Origin: Brucella cytisi | Lineage (GTDB): Bacteria; Pseudomonadota; Alphaproteobacteria; Rhizobiales; Rhizobiaceae | Direction of reading: 5' to 3' | Assembly: GCA_012103075.1 (NCBI GenBank) | Contig: JAAVLQ010000002.1 | Span: 699,001 to 763,000 of the forward strand | DNA length: 64,000 bases | Part shown: positions 30,781 through 42,019 of the stretch, one piece after another | Layout: every line of letters starts with the position of its first letter | Position numbering within the stretch: the first letter of the stretch is position 1 | Made by a program: the position numbers and the translations under genes | Notes under the pieces: model-generated | What the model was told of the DNA's origin: nothing | Databases searched by the model: none | What the model saw: only the letters and a program-made list of their open reading frames with translations

Positions 30781-31334
30781 ATGCTGCGTATTATCGTTAT
30801 GGGTGTTTCGGGTTCCGGAAAATCAACCGTAGGCGAGAAGATTGCCGATGAACTGGCGCTCCCGTTTCTTGAGGGCGACTCTCTTCATCCGAAGTCCAAT
30901 GTCGATAAGATGTCAGCGGGCATCCCCTTGCAGGATGAGGATCGTTGGCCCCGCTCGACAAAATCGGTGAACGTCTTGCGGCTTCGACCGACGGAATCGT
31001 TGTTTCCTGTTCCGCACTGAAGAAGAGCTATCGTGAACGTCTCCGCTCTGCTGCTGGTACACCGGTGCTGTTTGTTTTTCTGGATGGCAGTTTTGAAGTG
31101 TTGCACGAGCACATGGGGCATCGCACTGGGCATTTCATGCCGGTCACTATGCTGGAAAGCCAGATCGCCACGCTCGAAAGCCCTGTTGGAGAGCCGCTGG
31201 TCTTCCGTGCAGATATCGCCGAGACCGTGGAAAAATTGTTTCCGACAGTCTCGAATGGATACGCTCAGTTCAGTTCTAGGACTATTTCAGGGGCCAGAAG
31301 AACATCAGTGTTGGGACTGTTACAATCGCTATAA
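30781..31334 (+). CDS. gntK: Gluconokinase (frameshifted, 3' end uncertain)
   Basis: Small P-loop gluconokinase of the GntK/IdnK type. The Walker A motif GVSGSGKSTVGEKIA, GDSLHPKSNVDKMSAGIPLQDEDRWP, VVSCSALKKSYRERLR and HFMPVTMLESQIATLE identify it. A one-base break near 30950 splits it. It phosphorylates gluconate to 6-phosphogluconate for the Entner-Doudoroff or pentose phosphate route. The visible frame runs to 31334 with residues unlike the family; a single indel near 31243 would end it at about 31277, closer to normal length and almost abutting the converging permease gene. Confidence 0.85.
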
Positions 31335-33050
31335 TGATTGATAGCGGTAATCCCAGACGTGGATAATCGCTGAATTTATAACCACCGCCCCATGACCAGC
31401 GTATTGCATTGATGGCCGATTGGCGTGAGGAAGTCACACCCTGCGCCGATCGCAACCGCCATCAAAAAGGCCTCCGGCTTGAAACCAAGTCCGGAAGCAA
31501 AACTTGTGGCGATGGGAGCCATGACGAGCACTGTCGCAGCATTGTTAAGAAATGGCGTCACCATCATCGCTGCTACAAGAATGAGCGCCAACGCACCTGC
31601 TGGCGGCAACTGATGGCCGATTGTGGCGAGCCCTTCTGCGATGAGGTCCGTGCCACCGGTTGTTCGGAGCGCATCCGAAACCGGGATGAGTGCCGCAAGC
31701 ATCACTAGAATTGGACCGTCGATTTCGTCATAGACCTCGTTGAGAGGTATCACCTTGAACAGCAGCATAGCGACAGCGGCGGCAAAGAAAGCCACCGCCA
31801 CTGGTACAAGGCTTAACGCGGTTGCCCCGATGGCAGCGATCAGAATGGCGAGCGGGATCAACCCGCGCCGAACGCTGCCAAGCATAAGCTTGCGACGGGC
31901 AAGCGGCAGCAATTCGAACTCCGGCAGGAAGGTGGACAGATTTGCTTGTCTGCCTTGCAGTACGACCACGTCACCGAAACGGAGGATGACTTCACTGAGA
32001 CGCTCAGTAATACGTTCGCCCGCCGGCTGACCGCCAGAAGGTTCAGATCGTACCGCGCAAAAAGGGCAAGTCTCTGGGCCGTTAGGCCGATTAGGCGCGA
32101 GTTCTTGCCGATAACAGCTTCCACAACCTCGATGTCGGTGGAACCGCTTGTCTCGGACGGATTGCGGTTCTCGGACAGGGTAAGCTTTCCGGCACTTATG
32201 ACAGCATCGAGCGCTTTTGGATCGCCTTCAAGAAGAACGACATCGCCTTCGTTCAGGATCGTATCTGGAAGTGGCGTCAATCGCTGGTCGTTGCGTATGA
32301 TGGAAGTCACCATCGCTTCACCTTCTGCTGCCTTGATGAGATCGGTCACGCGCTTGCCGGTCATCGTCGAAGTCTTGGTGATACGCGCTTCGGAAGCATA
32401 ATTCTTGATCTTGATTGCCTCATCCAGCGATACGTTTTCGCGAGTGCGCTGGGGAACGAGCCAGTAGAAGAGTACCAGATAGACGAGTCCTACGACTGAC
32501 AGTACAGCGCCGACGGGCGTAAAATCGAACATTGTGAAGGGCTCACCAACCATTTCGCCGCGAATGCGAGAAACAACGATGTTGGGCGAAGTGCCCACTT
32601 GGGTCATCAAACCACCGAGCAACGCACCGAAGGCCATAGGCATGAGAAAGGTCGATGGAGAAACATTGGAACGACGCGCGAATTGAAAAGCAACCGGTAT
32701 CATGATTGCCAGTGCGCCGACATTCTTGACAAAAGCGGAGAGAACGGTGACGACTGCCACCAGCACGGCAAGTTGGAGCCGAACGCTATTCATTTCTGGC
32801 AGAAAACGCTGCACCGCCGCCTGCATAAGGCCGGAACGTGCGACACCCGCACTGACCACCAACGCACTGCCAACGATGATAACGATGTCGTCGCTGAAAC
32901 CCGAAAATGCGTGATCGAAGGGCACAACCCCAACTGCTATTGCCGGAGAAGTGCACAAAGTGCGACCACATCATAACGGAACTTGCCCCAGATAAACGCT
33001 CCCATCATGAGTATGATTACCGCGAAGGAGAGTATCTGCTGATGCGTCAT
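31282..33050 (-). CDS. SLC13 family permease with RCK/TrkA-C domains (frameshifted)
   Basis: Membrane protein of about 590 residues of the DASS/SLC13 type, with two soluble TrkA-C (RCK_C) domains in the middle. N-terminal helices contain VKNVGALAIMIPVA and TQVGTSPNIVVSRIRGEM; the RCK part shows TPLPDTILNEGDVVLLEGD; the C-terminal half repeats the core with TPFLNNAATVLVMAPIA and LTPIGHQCNTLVMGPGG. Breaks near 32945, 32025 and 31383 split it. The substrate may be a dicarboxylate, sulfate or another anion. It converges on gluconokinase, with the two 3' ends almost touching. Confidence 0.85.
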
Positions 33051-33132
33051 CTATCGGGATTTCCTCACAGGCGGAAAAATATTCCACTTCTCTGTAACCG
33101 ATAAATTCTAAAACAGAAATCGATTATTATAG

Positions 33133-33166
33133 CGGGTTGCGCTCCGTCGAAGGGCGCAACCCGTTT
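33133..33166 (-). terminator. Hairpin terminator after ugpC
   Basis: A perfect 10-bp stem (CGGGTTGCGC with GCGCAACCCG) around an 11-base loop, starting within a few bases of the ugpC stop codon. The trailing T-rich sequence is weak on the minus strand, but the stem is strong. Confidence 0.7.
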
Positions 33167-33170
33167 CATG

Positions 33171-34226
33171 TCAATCATTTACACGCTGGCCATCATTGCT
33201 GAAAACATGCACGTTTCCAGAGGAAGCGCCAACTCTGACAGTCTCATCAATGTTATGTGCCGACCGTCCGGCAACGCGGAAGATAAGCGGCTTGCCATCT
33301 GACAACGCAGCGTGGATGTAGCTTTCTGCACCGACGAGTTCGACAGCTTCAATACGAATGGTTGCATTAAATCCGTCAGCGTCCGGCTCGCCATCTTCCA
33401 GAATACGGATATCCTCTGGGCGAACACCGATGGTGAAACTCCCGTCAGGTTTTTGTACCGCGCTGCCTGTCGCCCAACCGGTGCTTTCTGTGCTTTGCAG
33501 CAGGTTCATTGATGGGGAACCGATAAATGTCGCGACGAAGGTGGAGGCAGGTTTTTCGTAAAGCTCGATCGGCGTGCCAACCTGTTCGATATGGCCGGCA
33601 TTCAGCACGACAAGACGATCAGCCATGGTCATGGCCTCCATCTGGTCGTGTGTCACGTAAACGCTGGTGGTGCCAAGCGAGCGCTGTAGGCGCTTGATCT
33701 CGACACGCATCTGCACGCGCAGTTTTGCGTCCAGATTGGACAACGGTTCATCAAAGAGGAAAGCTGCCGGTTCGCGCACAATGGCACGCCCCATGGCGAC
33801 ACGCTGGCGTTGACCACCAGAAAGCTGACGGGGCTTGCGCTCAAGGAACGGCTCGATTTCAAGCGCCTTCGCAGCCTTGGCGATGCGGCGCTCGATCTCG
33901 TCCTTTGGTGTTTTGCGGTTCTTCAGGCCATAGGCGAGGTTCTCGCGCACCGACATATGCGGATAGAGCGCATAGTTCTGAAACACCATGGCTATATCGC
34001 GCTCTGCGGGTTCCACTTCGTTGACCACGCGATCGCCAATGGAGATTGTGCCGGATGTAATACCTTCAAGACCCGCTATCATGCGCAGGAGAGTGGATTT
34101 ACCGCAGCCTGAAGGGCCTACCAGCACCACAAATTCACCGTCGTGAATCTCCAGCGATACGCCTTTGATGACTTCAACATTGCCGCCATAGCTCTTGCGG
34201 ACGTTATCAAGAACGATTTTGCTCAT
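33171..34226 (-). CDS. ugpC: sn-Glycerol-3-phosphate ABC transporter ATP-binding protein UgpC
   Basis: Intact 351-residue CUT1-type ABC ATPase. Walker [18 protein letters not shown]-loop [11 protein letters not shown], signature [15 protein letters not shown], Walker [18 protein letters not shown] and H-loop [12 protein letters not shown] are followed by a C-terminal TOBE regulatory domain ([12 protein letters not shown]). It energises uptake of glycerol-3-phosphate and its diesters. Its ATG overlaps the ugpE stop (TAATG). The neighbours identify it as UgpC and not a maltose-type ATPase. Confidence 0.93.
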   Translation of the reverse strand: MSKIVLDNVRKSYGGNVEVIKGVSLEIHDGEFVVLVGPSGCGKSTLLRMIAGLEGITSGTISIGDRVVNEVEPAERDIAMVFQNYALYPHMSVRENLAYGLKNRKTPKDEIERRIAKAAKALEIEPFLERKPRQLSGGQRQRVAMGRAIVREPAAFLFDEPLSNLDAKLRVQMRVEIKRLQRSLGTTSVYVTHDQMEAMTMADRLVVLNAGHIEQVGTPIELYEKPASTFVATFIGSPSMNLLQSTESTGWATGSAVQKPDGSFTIGVRPEDIRILEDGEPDADGFNATIRIEAVELVGAESYIHAALSDGKPLIFRVAGRSAHNIDETVRVGASSGNVHVFSNDGQRVND

Positions 34227-35088
34227 TACTTTTCCGTTTCAACGAGACCTTTAACGAACCAGCGCTGCATCAACACCACAACGAGGATCGGCGGGATGAT
34301 GGCCAGAATGGCTGTTACCATGACGTAATTCCACGGCGTGGACGCGTCAGCCCAATCGACCATGCGGCGCAGGCCGATGATGATCGTGTTCATCTTGGCA
34401 TCATTGGTAACCAGCAGTGGCCAGAGATACTGGGTCCATCCGTAAATGAAGAGAATGACGAAAAGCGCTGCAATATTCGTCTTCGAAAGGGGGGAGCAGG
34501 ATATCCCGCATGAAACGGAATGGCCCGGCATTGTCGATACGCGCTGCTTCAACCAATTCCCCGGAATGGTGAGGAAGAACTGACGGAAGAGGAATGTCGC
34601 TGTCGCGGATGCCATCAATGGCAGCGTAAGCCCGGCATAGGTATCGATCATGCCGAGATCCACGATCACTTTGTAGGTTGGCAGGATACGAACCTCCACA
34701 GGCAGCATCAACGTTATGAAGATCATCCAGAAGAAGAACATGCGCATTGGAAAGCGGAAAACACAATCGCGAAAGCCGACATGAACGAAATGATGATCTT
34801 GCCGACGGCGATTGCCATTGCGACCACGAACGAGTTCCAGAGAAGTCGTTCAAGACTTACACCAACAACACGCTCCACACCGCCAAAGATGGCTTCGCCG
34901 TAGTTTTCGACGAAATGGTCGCCGGGCAACAGCGAGATTGGCGGGCGAATGATCTGCGTTGACGTCATCGTTGAAGCGACGAAGGTGTAGTAGATCGGAA
35001 AGGCAACAATAATGATGCCAAGGATCAGGATCAGATGGCCGATCAGGCTGGAGATTGGGCGTTTTTCTATCATTGTCGCCTCACTCAC
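34226..35088 (-). CDS. ugpE: sn-Glycerol-3-phosphate ABC transporter permease UgpE (frameshifted)
   Basis: Inner-membrane permease with six helices, about 287 residues. Visible are [31 protein letters not shown], the mid-section [19 protein letters not shown] and the C-terminal [20 protein letters not shown] base is missing near 34757. The EAA coupling loop ([14 protein letters not shown]) is present only in another frame because of a compensating loss/gain pair near 34556 and 34493. It overlaps ugpC and ugpA by a few bases. Confidence 0.92.
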
Positions 35089-35966
35089 GAATAATGCACG
35101 CGCTTCTCAACGAAGCGGAACTGGAATGCGGTCAAGGCAATTACGATTGCCATCAAAATAACAGACTGTGCCGAGGAAGAGCCCAGATTCAGATTGACGA
35201 AGCCATCGTTGTAAACTTTGTAGACTAGCGTTTCGGTGGCTTTGGCAGGGCCGCCGCCGGTCACGGCATGGATGATGCCGAACGTGTCAAAGAAGGCGTA
35301 AACCGTATTCACGACCAGCAAGAAGAAGGAGGTCGGTGCAAGAAGTGGAAATACGATAGACCAGAATCGCCGCGCTCCGCGTGCGCCATCGATGGCTGCT
35401 GCTTCGATCAACGATTTAGGAATTGCTTGTAAGCCTGCGACAAAGAACAGGAAATTATAGGAAATCTGCTTCCGTGCCGCGGCAACGACGACGAGGCCCA
35501 TAGCCTGATTGCCGTCAAGCAGCGGATCCCATGCAATGCCATTACGGCGCAGAATATACGCAAAAGTACCCATCGCTGGGTTGAACATGAAGAGCCACAA
35601 CATGCCGGCTACAGCAGGAGCTACGGCATAGGGCCAGATCAGGAGCGTACGATAAAATGTCTTGCCACGGATGACGCGATCTGCCGCCGTTGCAAGCAAC
35701 AACGCTGCGCCCATGGCAAGCAGCGCGGTCAGAACGTTAAAGACAATCGTTACTCTGAATGAATGTAGATAGTTCGGGTCGGCCAGAACGGTTGTGAAGT
35801 TCGCAAGGCCTACAAAAGCAGACTTCAGCCCGAATGCGTCTTCACGCATGAAAGACTGATAAATTGCCTGACTGGCTGGCCAGAAGAAAAACACCACAGT
35901 CAGAACGATCTGCGGGGCCAGCAGGAAGTAGGGCAAGATTTTATTTGGAAAGGTAACTTTCTGCAC
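35085..35966 (-). CDS. ugpA: sn-Glycerol-3-phosphate ABC transporter permease UgpA
   Basis: Intact inner-membrane permease of 293 residues with six helices. It shows [20 protein letters not shown] near the N terminus, the EAA coupling loop [25 protein letters not shown] and a final HYS. I chose the GTG start because GAGGAAG lies 8 to 9 bases upstream; it yields the family's usual length, whereas the open frame begins 13 codons earlier with atypical residues. It forms the heterodimeric channel with UgpE and overlaps ugpE by 4 bases. Confidence 0.92.
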   Translation of the reverse strand: MQKVTFPNKILPYFLLAPQIVLTVVFFFWPASQAIYQSFMREDAFGLKSAFVGLANFTTVLADPNYLHSFRVTIVFNVLTALLAMGAALLLATAADRVIRGKTFYRTLLIWPYAVAPAVAGMLWLFMFNPAMGTFAYILRRNGIAWDPLLDGNQAMGLVVVAAARKQISYNFLFFVAGLQAIPKSLIEAAAIDGARGARRFWSIVFPLLAPTSFFLLVVNTVYAFFDTFGIIHAVTGGGPAKATETLVYKVYNDGFVNLNLGSSSAQSVILMAIVIALTAFQFRFVEKRVHYS

Positions 35967-36035
35967 GGGGAGCTTCCTCGTGGGTGACAAGGCCGCCCAC
36001 CACAAGGGCAGGCGGCGTTGTGTTTATGTGATCAA

Positions 36036-37334
36036 TTATTGAGCTGCGGCAATCGCGTCGTTGGCGCGCTTGACAGCGTTTTCGCGCAGTTTTCGCATCC
36101 TGCTTGCCGCCGAGCATTGCTTCGAACTCTTCGTTCAGAATATCGCGCACCTGCGGCAAGTTGACGAGACGCACGCCCTTCGAATTTTCGGTCGGTGCCT
36201 TGCCCATCATCTGCAGGATAGGTGTTTCGCGGCCCGGATTCTTTTCATAGAAATCCGACTTCTTGGTTTCCTCGTATGCCGCCAGTGTTACAGGCAGATA
36301 GCCGGATTTTTCGTGCAGCTTGACCTGAATTTTGGTTTGCGAGAGGAAGTTGAAGAATTCTGCGACGCCCTTGTATTGTTCGTCGCTAAGGCCTGCGAAG
36401 ACCCACAGAGATGCACCGCCGGGATCGTATTCTGCGGGCCGTGACCTTCGTAGTAAGGCAGCTGGCCGATGCCGTAATTGATACCCGACTTAACAACATC
36501 GCCGAGACCGCCGGAGGATTCGGTCAGCATTGCGCATTCACCAGAGGTGAAAAGCTGCTTGGCTTCCGATGTGCGGCCGCCGTAGCGGAACGTACCGTCT
36601 TTCGCGAGATCGGCAATCGACTGGAAGTGCTGAATGTAAAGCGGCGAGTTGATTTCGAGCTTCACATCGGTGCCGCCGAGACCGTTTTCATTCGTGCCAT
36701 AAGGAACGTTGTTCCAAGCCGCGAAGTTTTCGGTCTGAATCCGGTCAGCCATGTGGAAGTGAAACCGCACGGTGCCGCACCGCTGGATTTGATCTTCTTG
36801 GCAGCTTCGAAAACTTCAGGCGGGTTTTTCGGCGGATTGTTTTCGTCGAGACCAGCCTTCTTGAAGACATCCTTATTGTAATAGAGGATTGGTGACGAGG
36901 AGTTGTACGGAAAGGACAACATGGTGCCGTCTGGCTTCGAATAGTAAGCGACGATGCCGGGCAGATACTGCGACTTGTCGAATTTGAAGCCACCCTTTTC
37001 CAGAACTTCTGCAGCTGGAACCATTGCACCTTCGGCAGCCATCATAACACCGCTACCGGCGTCGAAGACCTGAAGGATTGCGGGGGCTGCTTAGAGCGGA
37101 ACGCAGCGATGCCGGCATTCAGCGTTTCGGGATAAGTTCCCTTGTAGACAGGAACAATCTTATATTCGCTCTGGCTTTCGTTGAACTCCTTCGAGAGTTC
37201 ATTGACCATTTCGTTGTTGGCACCGGTCATGCCGTGCCACCATGCCAGCTCCGTCTGGGCAAATGCCTGAGAACTGATGGTGAGGGGGCGAGGGCGCTTG
37301 TCAGCGCCGAAGTCGTGATCAGACGGATAAGCAT
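36036..37334 (-). CDS. ugpB: sn-Glycerol-3-phosphate-binding periplasmic protein UgpB (several frameshifts)
   Basis: Periplasmic receptor of about 433 residues. A Sec signal peptide (ATG with GAGGAGG four bases upstream) leads to SSQAFAQTELAWWHGMTGANNEMVNELSKEF. Binding-protein features include FDAGSGVMMAAEGAMVPA, SFPYNSSSPILYYNKDVFKKAGLD, GGASLWVFAGLS in an alternate frame, and a C terminus ending NAVKRANDAIAAAQ. Breaks near 37275, 37075, 36763, 36425 and 36085 distribute it over many ORFs. It is first in ugpBAEC, the usual rhizobial order. Confidence 0.88.
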
Positions 37335-37483
37335 GTTTCCTCCTCGAGTGTGAGATTGCGTGAACATTTGAGTTCCTTGGTGATGGTCTCAAAGCCCCGA
37401 CATCTGCGATATTTTCATTGCACCTATATGAATGCAATTTTTGCCAAAGGATCAACCTTCGATTCTTCCAATGGCAGAATAAA

Positions 37484-37525
37484 TCCGAAAACGATAGCGT
37501 TCGAAACGAAAAAACCGAAAGGAAA
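37484..37525. promoter_or_regulatory. TTTCG-type repeat cluster in the ugpB-lacI intergenic region
   Basis: The 402-bp gap between ugpB and the LacI gene has no credible ORF. About 150 bases upstream of ugpB it contains several TTTCG/CGAAA units within 42 bases: CCGAAAACGA, TTCGAAACGAAA and ACCGAAAG on the plus strand. DeoR-family regulators such as GlpR bind repeated TTTCG units, so this could be a GlpR-like site for the glycerol-3-phosphate importer. No clear PhoB box was recognised by eye. Confidence 0.35.
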
Positions 37526-37736
37526 GTGATATTCGTGGGGAGAACATGCGTATAATTAATGGGTTGGGAACGCCACGTAATGCCATTTCCGCATGATGAC
37601 TGCTGGTTCGCCGTTCAACGGATTGACCAATGTGCAAGACTGAACTGATATATGCCTTTCGAATCTGACCGGCGGTTTTACTGAGTTTTGTCTTCAACCG
37701 GATCGGACATTGCCCAACTTGCTGACAGGTGAAGTT

Positions 37737-38770
37737 ATGCCGAGTGACGATCGCAGGAAAAGTCGCGTTACGCTGCTGGATGTGGCACGCCATGCCAACG
37801 TATCGCGCGCGACGGCTTCCCTTGTCATCCGCAAAAGCCCGTTGGTGGGAACAGTAACGCGCGAAAAGTAGAAAAAGCCCTTCAGGAGTTGGGCTATGTC
37901 TACAATATGGGGGCTGCTAGCCTCCGGGTAGAGAGGTCTAATACGGTTGGCGTCATCGTGCCCACCCTTGGCAACCCGTTTTACGGCGAATTGCTTTCAG
38001 GAATAGACAGTGTTGTGGGTGAAGCAGGGCTGGTCGTTCTTCTCGCCAATAGTCACGAGAACTTCACCAATCAGAGTACCCTTATGCAGCGTATGCGTGA
38101 GCATGGTGTTGATGGCGTGATCGTTTCGCCAACAGCGGAAACAGCACCGGAGTTCGTCGAGCAGCTTGCTGACTGGGGCTTGCCTATTGTGCAGGTGTTG
38201 CGTCATGTGACCGATCGTGTCGATTATGCAGGCGTTGATTACGCGGGTGGTATGCGGCAGGCGGTCAATCATCTGGCCACACTTGGGCACAGGACAATCG
38301 CATTCGCTGTGCACGGGCCGATTCATTCCGCTTACCGCGAACGTGTCGAAGGTTTTCGCGAGGCAATGCAACAACAAGGGCTCGATCCTGAGATGATTGT
38401 CCGCTTTCCGCAGACGATGCCGGACATCGCCAAAGCGGCTCCGCTTCTCTTTCAGGACGGCCGGAAGCCGACAGCTGCCGTCTGCTTCAATGACGTGATT
38501 GCGCTAGGCCTTTCGGCAGGGCTTTATGATTGCGGGAGAATGGTTGGTGAGGATGTTTCGTTGATCGGCTTCGACGATGTAAGCGATGCTGAAGCAACCC
38601 GCCCCCGGTTGAGTTCCGTGTCAACCCGACCTGTTACGGTTGGTGAGAATGCCGCTGGATTGCTTCTTTCCCGTTTGGCAAACCCGGAAAAACAGGCGCA
38701 GCGGATCATCAGCGAAACATATTTGCGAGTTCGACAGTCCTGTGGACCGGTAAGAGCCTCTGTTATCTAA
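37737..38770 (+). CDS. LacI family transcriptional regulator (one frameshift)
   Basis: Regulator of about 344 residues. The N-terminal LacI helix-turn-helix reads VTLLDVARHANVSRATASLVIRKSPLVG and the hinge region TREKVEKALQELGYVYN requires one indel near 37858. The periplasmic-binding-like ligand domain contains SNTVGVIVPTLGNPFYGELLSGID, DGVIVSPTAET, FNDVIALGLSAGL and VSLIGFDDVSDAEATRPRLSSV. It stands immediately upstream of an amino-acid importer operon, separated by a perfect palindrome that is probably its operator. The effector is unknown. Confidence 0.9.
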
Positions 38771-38783
38771 TCCCAATTAATGA

Positions 38784-38822
38784 TTGACGTATGAGGCTAA
38801 ACGCATTTAGATCGATCTAAAT
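38784..38822 (+). promoter_or_regulatory. Promoter with overlapping LacI-type operator for the amino-acid importer operon
   Basis: TTGACG at 38784-38789 is followed after 17 bases by TTAGAT, a reasonable -35 and weak -10 pair. The -10 box lies inside ATTTAGATCGATCTAAAT (38805-38822), a perfect 18-bp palindrome with a central CG, the usual design of LacI-family operators. Binding there would block the promoter of the downstream importer operon. The regulator gene ends just 35 bases before the palindrome. Confidence 0.6.
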
Positions 38823-38875
38823 TATTGCTGCCGGGAGGAAAAAATCGGCACAGTTGCGTACCGGGAGGTTCAGCA

Positions 38876-39541
38876 TTGTATAATTTCAACTTCGCGCCTG
38901 TTTTCGCGTCGCTGGATAAGTTGCTTGTCGGCGCATGGCAGACAATTGAATTGTCTTGCGCGGCGATGGTGCTCGGCCTGATTGTTTCGATAGTCTGCGC
39001 GCTTGGGAAGACGTCTGGACCAAAGCCAGTACGCTTAATCATTGATGCCTATATCGAAATTATCCGCAACACGCCATTCCCGGTGCAGATCTTCTTCATC
39101 TTCTTTGGATTGCCTTCTGCTGGTTTGCGATTGTCGCCCAACAGTGCAGCGCTTCTGGCGCTGGTGGTGAACTTCGGTGCTTACGGTACCGAGATTATTC
39201 GTGCTGGCATTGAATCCATTCACAAAGGTCAGGTGGAAGCAGGAACCGCACTCGGTCTCTCAAAGCTGCAAGTGTTCCGCTATGTGATCATGAAACCAGC
39301 TTTGCGGACGGTTTATCCGTCACTCACCAGCCAGTTTATCTATCTGATGCTGACTTCGAGTGTGGTTTCCGTAATTTCCGCAAACGAACTTGCAGCGGCG
39401 GGTAACGATCTACAGTCGGCGACCTTCGCGAGTTTTGAGGTCTATATTGTTATCACGCTCATGTATCTCGTCATGTCCATCGGTTTCTCGGCCATTTTCT
39501 CAGTGATCGAGAAGGTGGCTTTTAAATACCCGTTGAGCTGA
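38876..39541 (+). CDS. Polar amino-acid ABC transporter permease (first)
   Basis: Intact permease of about 221 residues of the His/Glu/Gln/polar amino-acid type. It begins with FNFAPVFASLDKLLVGAWQTIELS and has the coupling loop EAGTALGLSKLQVFRYVIMKPALRTVYPSL, with NTPFPVQIFFIFFGLP before it. A TTG start is chosen because GGGAGG lies 7 bases upstream; the open frame begins earlier but looks non-coding. It is first in the operon after the LacI operator and pairs with the next permease. Confidence 0.9.
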   Translation: MYNFNFAPVFASLDKLLVGAWQTIELSCAAMVLGLIVSIVCALGKTSGPKPVRLIIDAYIEIIRNTPFPVQIFFIFFGLPSAGLRLSPNSAALLALVVNFGAYGTEIIRAGIESIHKGQVEAGTALGLSKLQVFRYVIMKPALRTVYPSLTSQFIYLMLTSSVVSVISANELAAAGNDLQSATFASFEVYIVITLMYLVMSIGFSAIFSVIEKVAFKYPLS

Positions 39542-39553
39542 TAGGAGCGGGCC

Positions 39554-40210
39554 ATGATCAGACCTTTCGGCTGGAACGAATTTCTCATTATCGTCTATGC
39601 AGCGCAGTGGACCATTGCTCTTTCGGCTATTGCCTTTGTCGGCGGTGGCATCGGAGGGCTGCTTGTCGCGCTGATGCGTGTTTCGGACGCTCGCACCCCA
39701 CGTTACATCGCACTCGGCTTTATCAGGCTGTTTCAGGGTACACCGCTTCTGATGCAGCTCTTCCCGGTGTTCTTCGGCCTTAATATTTTCGGTCTGGGTA
39801 TCAACCCCCGGATTGCTGCGACGATTGCGCTGACATTGCATGCAAGCGCTTTTCTCGGGGAGATTTGGCGCGGCTGCATTGATGCAGTGCCGCCCGGCCA
39901 ACGTGAAGCGGCGACGGCATTAGGGCTGCGCTACTACAATCGTATGCGCTATGTGGTCCTGCCACAAGCCGCACGCATTTCCGTTGCGCCGACAGTGGGC
40001 TTTCTCGTGCAGCTCATCAAAGGCACTTCGCTTGCCGCGATCATCGGATTTACAGAACTGACGCGACAGGGACAGATCATCAACAACGCGACGTTCAGCC
40101 CGTTCATGGTGTTTGGCACGGTAGCGGCTGTCTATTTTGTCCTATGCTGGCCGTTATCGATTTTGGCACGCCGAATGGAAACGAGGTTTTCTCGCGCTAC
40201 AGCTCGGTAA
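39554..40210 (+). CDS. Polar amino-acid ABC transporter permease (second)
   Basis: Intact 218-residue permease of the same HisM/GlnP family. It shows IRLFQGTPLLMQLFPVFFGLNIFGLGI, the coupling loop PPGQREAATALGLRYYNRMRYVVLPQAARI and QLIKGTSLAAIIGFTELTRQGQII. It lies 12 bases after the first permease and should form the heterodimeric channel with it. Confidence 0.93.
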   Translation: MIRPFGWNEFLIIVYAAQWTIALSAIAFVGGGIGGLLVALMRVSDARTPRYIALGFIRLFQGTPLLMQLFPVFFGLNIFGLGINPRIAATIALTLHASAFLGEIWRGCIDAVPPGQREAATALGLRYYNRMRYVVLPQAARISVAPTVGFLVQLIKGTSLAAIIGFTELTRQGQIINNATFSPFMVFGTVAAVYFVLCWPLSILARRMETRFSRATAR

Positions 40211-40336
40211 TTGGGGACTTTGGTAAGACGATCAGTATTTCCGACCGAATGTAAACCAACACGGCGTCAGGAAATGCGTTGAAAATAACGAAACGGTGCC
40301 GGTGAGGAGACTGGTACTTAATGGGAAGGGATAAAC

Positions 40337-41137
40337 ATGACTATTACCAGACGTTTGGCAATGGCCCTGATTGGTGCGGGTGCCCTTGCAACGGCGTTGG
40401 CACCGGCTGCATTCGCTCAGACCGTTGACGACATCAAGTCCGCTGGAAAAATCAAGATCGGTATGCTGGTCGACTTTCCGCCATTTGGCATCATGAACAC
40501 CAGCAATGAACCGGATGGGTATGACGCCGATGTCGCGAAGTTGCTGGCGAAGGAGCTGGGCGTCGACGCACAGATCGTGCCGGTCACCGGTCCAAACCGT
40601 ATTCCTTATCTGCAGAGCGGACAGGTGGACGTTCTGGTTGCCTCGCTGGGCATCACCGAGGAACGGGCAAAGAGCGTTGATTTCTCGCAGCCTTATGCCG
40701 GTATTTCGATTGGCGTATTCGGACCGAAGGACACCGTTGTTACAAAGCCGGAGGATCTTTCTGGCAAATCGATCGGTGTCGCTCGTGCTTCGACACAGGA
40801 CACGGCAGTAACCAAGGTAGCGCCGCAGGATGCCAACATTCGTCGTTTCGATGATGATGCGAGCGCAGTGCAAGCCCTGCTTTCGGGACAGGTTGAGTTG
40901 ATCGGGCTCTCCAATGTAGTGGCTGCCGAAATCGAAAAAAGCTGCTCCGGGCCGCTACGATCAGAAAATCCAGCTCAGCCAGCAAGTACAGGGTATCGCT
41001 GTTCGCAAGGGGCGACGGAAATGCTCGAATTCGTCAACAAGTTCATCGAAAAGGCGAAGAGCGACGGCGAACTGAACAAGATTCATGAAAAGTGGCTCGG
41101 TGCGCCACTGCCGGATTTTGTCTCTCAGGCAAAGTAA
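40337..41137 (+). CDS. Amino-acid ABC transporter substrate-binding protein (compensated frameshift inside)
   Basis: Periplasmic binding protein, family 3, 266 residues. A Sec signal peptide (MTITRRLAMALIGAGALATA, cleaved after AFAQ) precedes IKIGMLVDFPPFGIMN, DGYDADVAKLLAKELG, VPVTGPNRIPYLQSGQVDVLVASLGITEERAK and GKSIGVARASTQD. Between 40937 and 41010 the frame reads SCSGPLRSENPAQPASTGYR; the shifted frame gives the family-like APGRYDQKIQLSQQVQG, so a loss/gain pair garbles about 25 residues. The ligand is a polar amino acid or derivative, not further defined. Confidence 0.92.
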   Translation: MTITRRLAMALIGAGALATALAPAAFAQTVDDIKSAGKIKIGMLVDFPPFGIMNTSNEPDGYDADVAKLLAKELGVDAQIVPVTGPNRIPYLQSGQVDVLVASLGITEERAKSVDFSQPYAGISIGVFGPKDTVVTKPEDLSGKSIGVARASTQDTAVTKVAPQDANIRRFDDDASAVQALLSGQVELIGLSNVVAAEIEKSCSGPLRSENPAQPASTGYRCSQGATEMLEFVNKFIEKAKSDGELNKIHEKWLGAPLPDFVSQAK

Positions 41138-41209
41138 GCTCTCGAATTCCGTCTTGCCCGTCCATCCGACGGGCATGACGATCCAGTCCACGAAAGTGAG
41201 TTTCTCGAC

Positions 41210-41988
<779 letters not shown>

Positions 41989-42019
41989 GCGTCTCTAGTA
42001 GTTTAGTAATGGAGTTGAA

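Noticed and set aside
31278..31334. C-terminal extension of gluconokinase
   Set aside because: The last residues do not resemble the family and overlap the converging permease gene; probably read-through after an indel.
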